Assembly (NCBI RefSeq): GCF_013408825.1
Contig: NZ_JACCBZ010000004.1
Span: 186,001-250,000, forward strand
DNA from: Mucilaginibacter tundrae
GTDB lineage: Bacteria > Bacteroidota > Bacteroidia > Sphingobacteriales > Sphingobacteriaceae
Direction: 5' to 3'
Length of the DNA: 64,000 nucleotides
How positions within the stretch are numbered: the first letter of the stretch is position 1; every line of letters starts with the position of its first letter. Shown one piece after another: positions 61,563-64,000 of this stretch. Under the pieces are notes generated by a model. The model was not told where the DNA came from and did no database searches. It worked only from the letters and a program-made list of their open reading frames with translations. The position numbers were made by a program, and so were the translations under genes.

Positions 61563-62374
61563 GCGTTTTTACTTAAACGAGTTCCAAATGAGTTGTTCTG
61601 TTTTAACTTGCCGAGATCTGCAGCATGGCCAATAATTACCGATTTTACGCCACAATTAATAGCGGTAAAAGCATTATCAAGCTTAGGCAGCATCCCGCTG
61701 TGTATTATTTGTTGTTGTTTTAATTCTTCGTAACGTGTTGGGTCAATCTCTTTTATTAATGATTCCTCATCATCAATATTTTTCAAAACACCCTTTTTCT
61801 CAAAACAATATATTAAAGTGGTTTCATATAAACCAGCTAATGAAACCGCCAGCGCCGATGCAATGGTATCAGCATTGGTGTTTAATAATTGTCCTTCTCC
61901 ATCGTGTGTTAAAGCACAAAAAACGGGGGTGAAGCCCGCGTCCATTAATTTGCTTATGTTTTCCGGATTTATCGACTTTTCGTCGACATCACCCACAAAA
62001 CCATAATCAATAGTTTTTACCGGTCGTTTTTTTGTACGTATAAAATTACCATCCGCACCTGTAAGGCCAATGGCGTTAGTGCCAAACCGTTGCAATTGGG
62101 CAACAATATTTTTATTAATAAGGCCACCATAAACCATGGTAACTATGCGTAACGTTTCAATATCGGTAATTCGTCTGCCATCAACCATCTTGGCTTCTAT
62201 GCCTAATGTTTCAGACAGTTGGGTGGCTACTTTTCCGCCACCATGTACTAATATTTTATATCCTTCCAGTGCTGTAAAATCTTTCAAAAAATTGTGTAGA
62301 TTCTCTGAATTATCTATAACGTTCCCGCCAATTTTTATAATGTATAAAGCGATTCCCTTTTTGTTCTGATCCAT
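61559..62374 (-). CDS. argB: Acetylglutamate kinase
   Basis: A 271-residue amino-acid kinase that phosphorylates N-acetyl- (or in Bacteroidetes possibly N-succinyl-) glutamate. YIIKIGGNVIDNSENL and LVHGGGKVATQLSETLG bind ATP and substrate; AIGLTGADGNFI and LLNTNADTIASALAVSL are typical. The protein is a little shorter than the 290-300 residues of hexameric, arginine-inhibited enzymes, and it lacks their N-terminal helix, so arginine feedback is unlikely. It is translated together with proC. Confidence 0.93.
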   Translation of the reverse strand: MDQNKKGIALYIIKIGGNVIDNSENLHNFLKDFTALEGYKILVHGGGKVATQLSETLGIEAKMVDGRRITDIETLRIVTMVYGGLINKNIVAQLQRFGTNAIGLTGADGNFIRTKKRPVKTIDYGFVGDVDEKSINPENISKLMDAGFTPVFCALTHDGEGQLLNTNADTIASALAVSLAGLYETTLIYCFEKKGVLKNIDDEESLIKEIDPTRYEELKQQQIIHSGMLPKLDNAFTAINCGVKSVIIGHAADLGKLKQNNSFGTRLSKNA

Positions 62375-62828
62375 ATATTTAATAGTACCTTACGAAAGTA
62401 GAAGTACTTTTGCTACCATTCCGCTAAAATAACCTTTTGGCCGTGCATGTAAATAAGTAAAAAAGCAATTATTTTATTATGTTTTAGCTCCTATGCGGTT
62501 AAAAATAGTAAATTTTAGTTGTTTATTATTAAATTTTAATCAACAATAAACCTTTTTTGATAAAATTTTACCCAAAACTGTATTATAACTAAATAATTAT
62601 TATTTAAAGTTATTATAACCCTATCAAAATGGAATGCATATCCTTCAACTTCGTATTATTTGATGTGAAATGATGCTGAATTGAAATAATAATTAGGTCA
62701 CGTTTATAAATTACTTATCGTGCTATGTTATTACTGGTTTTGTATCTAATATATCATTTTGTTATAAATTATATATGTATTACATTATTTTAAAACACAA
62801 ATGGTAGTTTTATTGCTTATAGTAAAAT
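62375..62828. other. AT-rich divergent intergenic region, argB/ndh
   Basis: 454 nt without a credible gene. It contains TACTTTCG (62393-62400, minus strand, 18 nt before argB), which may be its -7 box. There is a weak inverted repeat GTTTATT (62521-62527) / AATAAAC (62545-62551). No clear -7 box for the plus-strand gene was seen. Nothing else recognised. Confidence 0.35.
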
Positions 62829-64000
62829 ATGGATACACCAAATAAAAGCGTACCTCGCGTTGTTATAGTCGGCGGGGGATTTGGAGGAATACAATTAGCA
62901 AAACATCTTAAAAGTGCACCTGTAAAGGTGATGATGCTTGACCGACATAATTATCACACCTTTCAACCTTTACTTTACCAGGTAGCAATGGGGGCCATCC
63001 CCGCTGATTCAATAGGTTTTCCTATTCGGAGGATATTCACTAAACAAGATAACTTCAGGTTTTTCCTGACTGATGTTAAAAAGATCAATCCGGAGAGCAA
63101 TACAGTAACTACAGATATTGGTGATATAAGCTATGATTATTTAGTAGTGGCCACCGGATCAAACACCAATTTTTTCGGCAATAAGGAGATCGAGCACTAT
63201 GCCATGCCGATGAAAAATATCCCCGAAGCATTGAATCTTAGGAGCTTGATCCTTCAGAACCTGGAAAAAGCACTGGTAACCAAAACTTATAATGAGCGAG
63301 AAGCCTTAATGACTTTTGTGGTTGTTGGCGGTGGGCCTACAGGTGTTGAACTGTCAGGAGCATTAGCCGAAATGCGGCAATTAATTTTGATGAAAGATTA
63401 CCATGGCTTAAAAAAGCAACACATGAAAGTGTATTTAGTGGAAGGTAAGGATAGACTGTTGGCAGCCATGACGCCGAAAGCATCTCAAAAAGCCAAAGAA
63501 TTTCTAGAAAAAGGCGAAGTAACCATTTATAATAGCGTACATGTGCAGAGTTATGATGGTTATGAACTTAAAATTGATGATGGTAAGGTAATCCACACTA
63601 AAAATGTGTTTTGGGCAGCAGGGGTAAAAGGGGAATTAATTGAAGGGATACCCGAGCATACTATTACCCGTGGTAGCCGTATATTAACAGATGAAATTAG
63701 CCGTGTTAATGGTTATGAAAATGTTTTTGCCATAGGTGATGTTGCGGCTATGATCACTACAGATATGCCTAACGGGTTACCAGGGGTTGCGCCGGCGGCG
63801 ATGCAACAGGGGCAGCATTTGGCGAAAAATATCTTACATTTAATTAAAGGTGAACCAACAGTGCCTTTTAAATATCTTGACAAAGGCTCATTGGCTACTA
63901 TTGGTCGTAACAAGGCTGTGGCAGATTTGGGCATATTTCATTTCCAGGGATTTTTTGCCTGGTTATTGTGGGGCTTTGTGCATATATTAACGCTTGCGGG
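62829..64000 (+). CDS. ndh: NADH dehydrogenase type II (FAD-dependent oxidoreductase), C-terminus outside window
   Basis: The first 390 residues of a flavoprotein that leaves the window at the right edge. RVVIVGGGFGGIQLAKHL is the FAD motif; DRHNYHTFQPLLYQVAMG is the hallmark of NDH-2; FVVVGGGPTGVELSGALAE is the NADH-binding motif; YENVFAIGDVAAM and PAAMQQGQHLAKNIL follow. The end FQGFFAWLLWGFVHI starts the C-terminal membrane anchor. It would pass electrons from NADH to menaquinone without proton pumping. The start ATG (62829) gives MDTPNKSVPRV. Confidence 0.93.
   Translation, partial: MDTPNKSVPRVVIVGGGFGGIQLAKHLKSAPVKVMMLDRHNYHTFQPLLYQVAMGAIPADSIGFPIRRIFTKQDNFRFFLTDVKKINPESNTVTTDIGDISYDYLVVATGSNTNFFGNKEIEHYAMPMKNIPEALNLRSLILQNLEKALVTKTYNEREALMTFVVVGGGPTGVELSGALAEMRQLILMKDYHGLKKQHMKVYLVEGKDRLLAAMTPKASQKAKEFLEKGEVTIYNSVHVQSYDGYELKIDDGKVIHTKNVFWAAGVKGELIEGIPEHTITRGSRILTDEISRVNGYENVFAIGDVAAMITTDMPNGLPGVAPAAMQQGQHLAKNILHLIKGEPTVPFKYLDKGSLATIGRNKAVADLGIFHFQGFFAWLLWGFVHILTLA

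Noticed and set aside
1..64000. Integrated phage, transposon or genomic island
   Set aside because: No integrase, transposase, phage structural gene or flanking tRNA was found; composition is fairly even apart from the short palindromic repeats.

Overview
The window is about 64 kb of an AT-rich chromosome from the Bacteroidetes, most probably a Sphingobacteriaceae member of the Mucilaginibacter/Pedobacter type. The evidence is the gene content (DUF4290-murA pair, LuxC-like acyl-CoA reductase next to a dicluster ferredoxin, fused hisB and hisIE, GPR1/FUN34/YaaH acetate carrier, GH19 chitinase), the near absence of Shine-Dalgarno sequences, and repeated TAnnTTTG -7 promoter boxes. No rRNA, tRNA, transposase, phage gene or CRISPR array was seen. 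Both edges cut genes: a ctlX-like hydrolase on the left and an NDH-2-type NADH dehydrogenase on the right.

Layout. 1-9.8 kb: arginine/citrulline hydrolases, argS, an acetate carrier, gpmA, a chitinase, a corrinoid adenosyltransferase, two small conserved proteins, ispD and queA. 10-23.8 kb: a MacB/FtsX-type permease, citrate synthase, an esterase, AMP nucleosidase, a CBS-domain cysteine/cystathionine synthase, a GT39-type membrane transferase, murA with DUF4290, a dipeptide epimerase and an M20 dipeptidase. 24-33.8 kb is the accessory-looking part: a run of small secreted peptide genes and a tandem-repeat protein sharing one short motif, diverging from a TPR/membrane/truncated histidine-kinase protein; then an XRE regulator, a UvrD/PcrA helicase, a pseudouridine synthase and a second TPR/membrane/truncated-kinase protein. 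33.8-46 kb: M1 aminopeptidase, Ppx/GppA, a NatAB-type ABC exporter, a Fic protein, grpE-dnaJ, FtsE, LuxC-like reductase, ferredoxin, an NlpC/P60 endopeptidase and a WD40 protein. 47-54.6 kb: a complete histidine operon (hisG-D-C-B-H-A-F-IE) preceded by a His-rich leader peptide. 54.7-64 kb: kdsB with a deoxynucleoside kinase, trpS, plsC-gatC, a LolD-type ATPase, two unknown genes, argB-proC and the start of ndh.

The best candidate for an undescribed system is 24.07-27.95 kb. Five short exported peptides and one 320-residue repeat protein are co-oriented with small gaps. Each carries a motif of the form [ED]L[AG][STN][GA]D. The motif is the extreme C-terminus of the small peptides and occurs about 24 times in the repeat protein. 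In three young paralogues the motif codons differ almost only synonymously, so the peptide itself appears to be selected. The divergent neighbour is a periplasmic-TPR sensor-like protein that keeps the phospho-accepting helix but has no ATPase domain. A secreted-peptide signalling role is possible but is only inference.

Other points: a likely histidine attenuator (20-residue leader with seven His codons and a TTGACA/TATATTTG promoter); a family of stuttering palindromes found only between co-oriented genes; three other palindromic repeats, two of them inside the his operon; MurA with Asp in place of the active-site Cys; and several genes whose -7 box lies 4-7 nt from the start codon, suggesting leaderless or nearly leaderless mRNAs.
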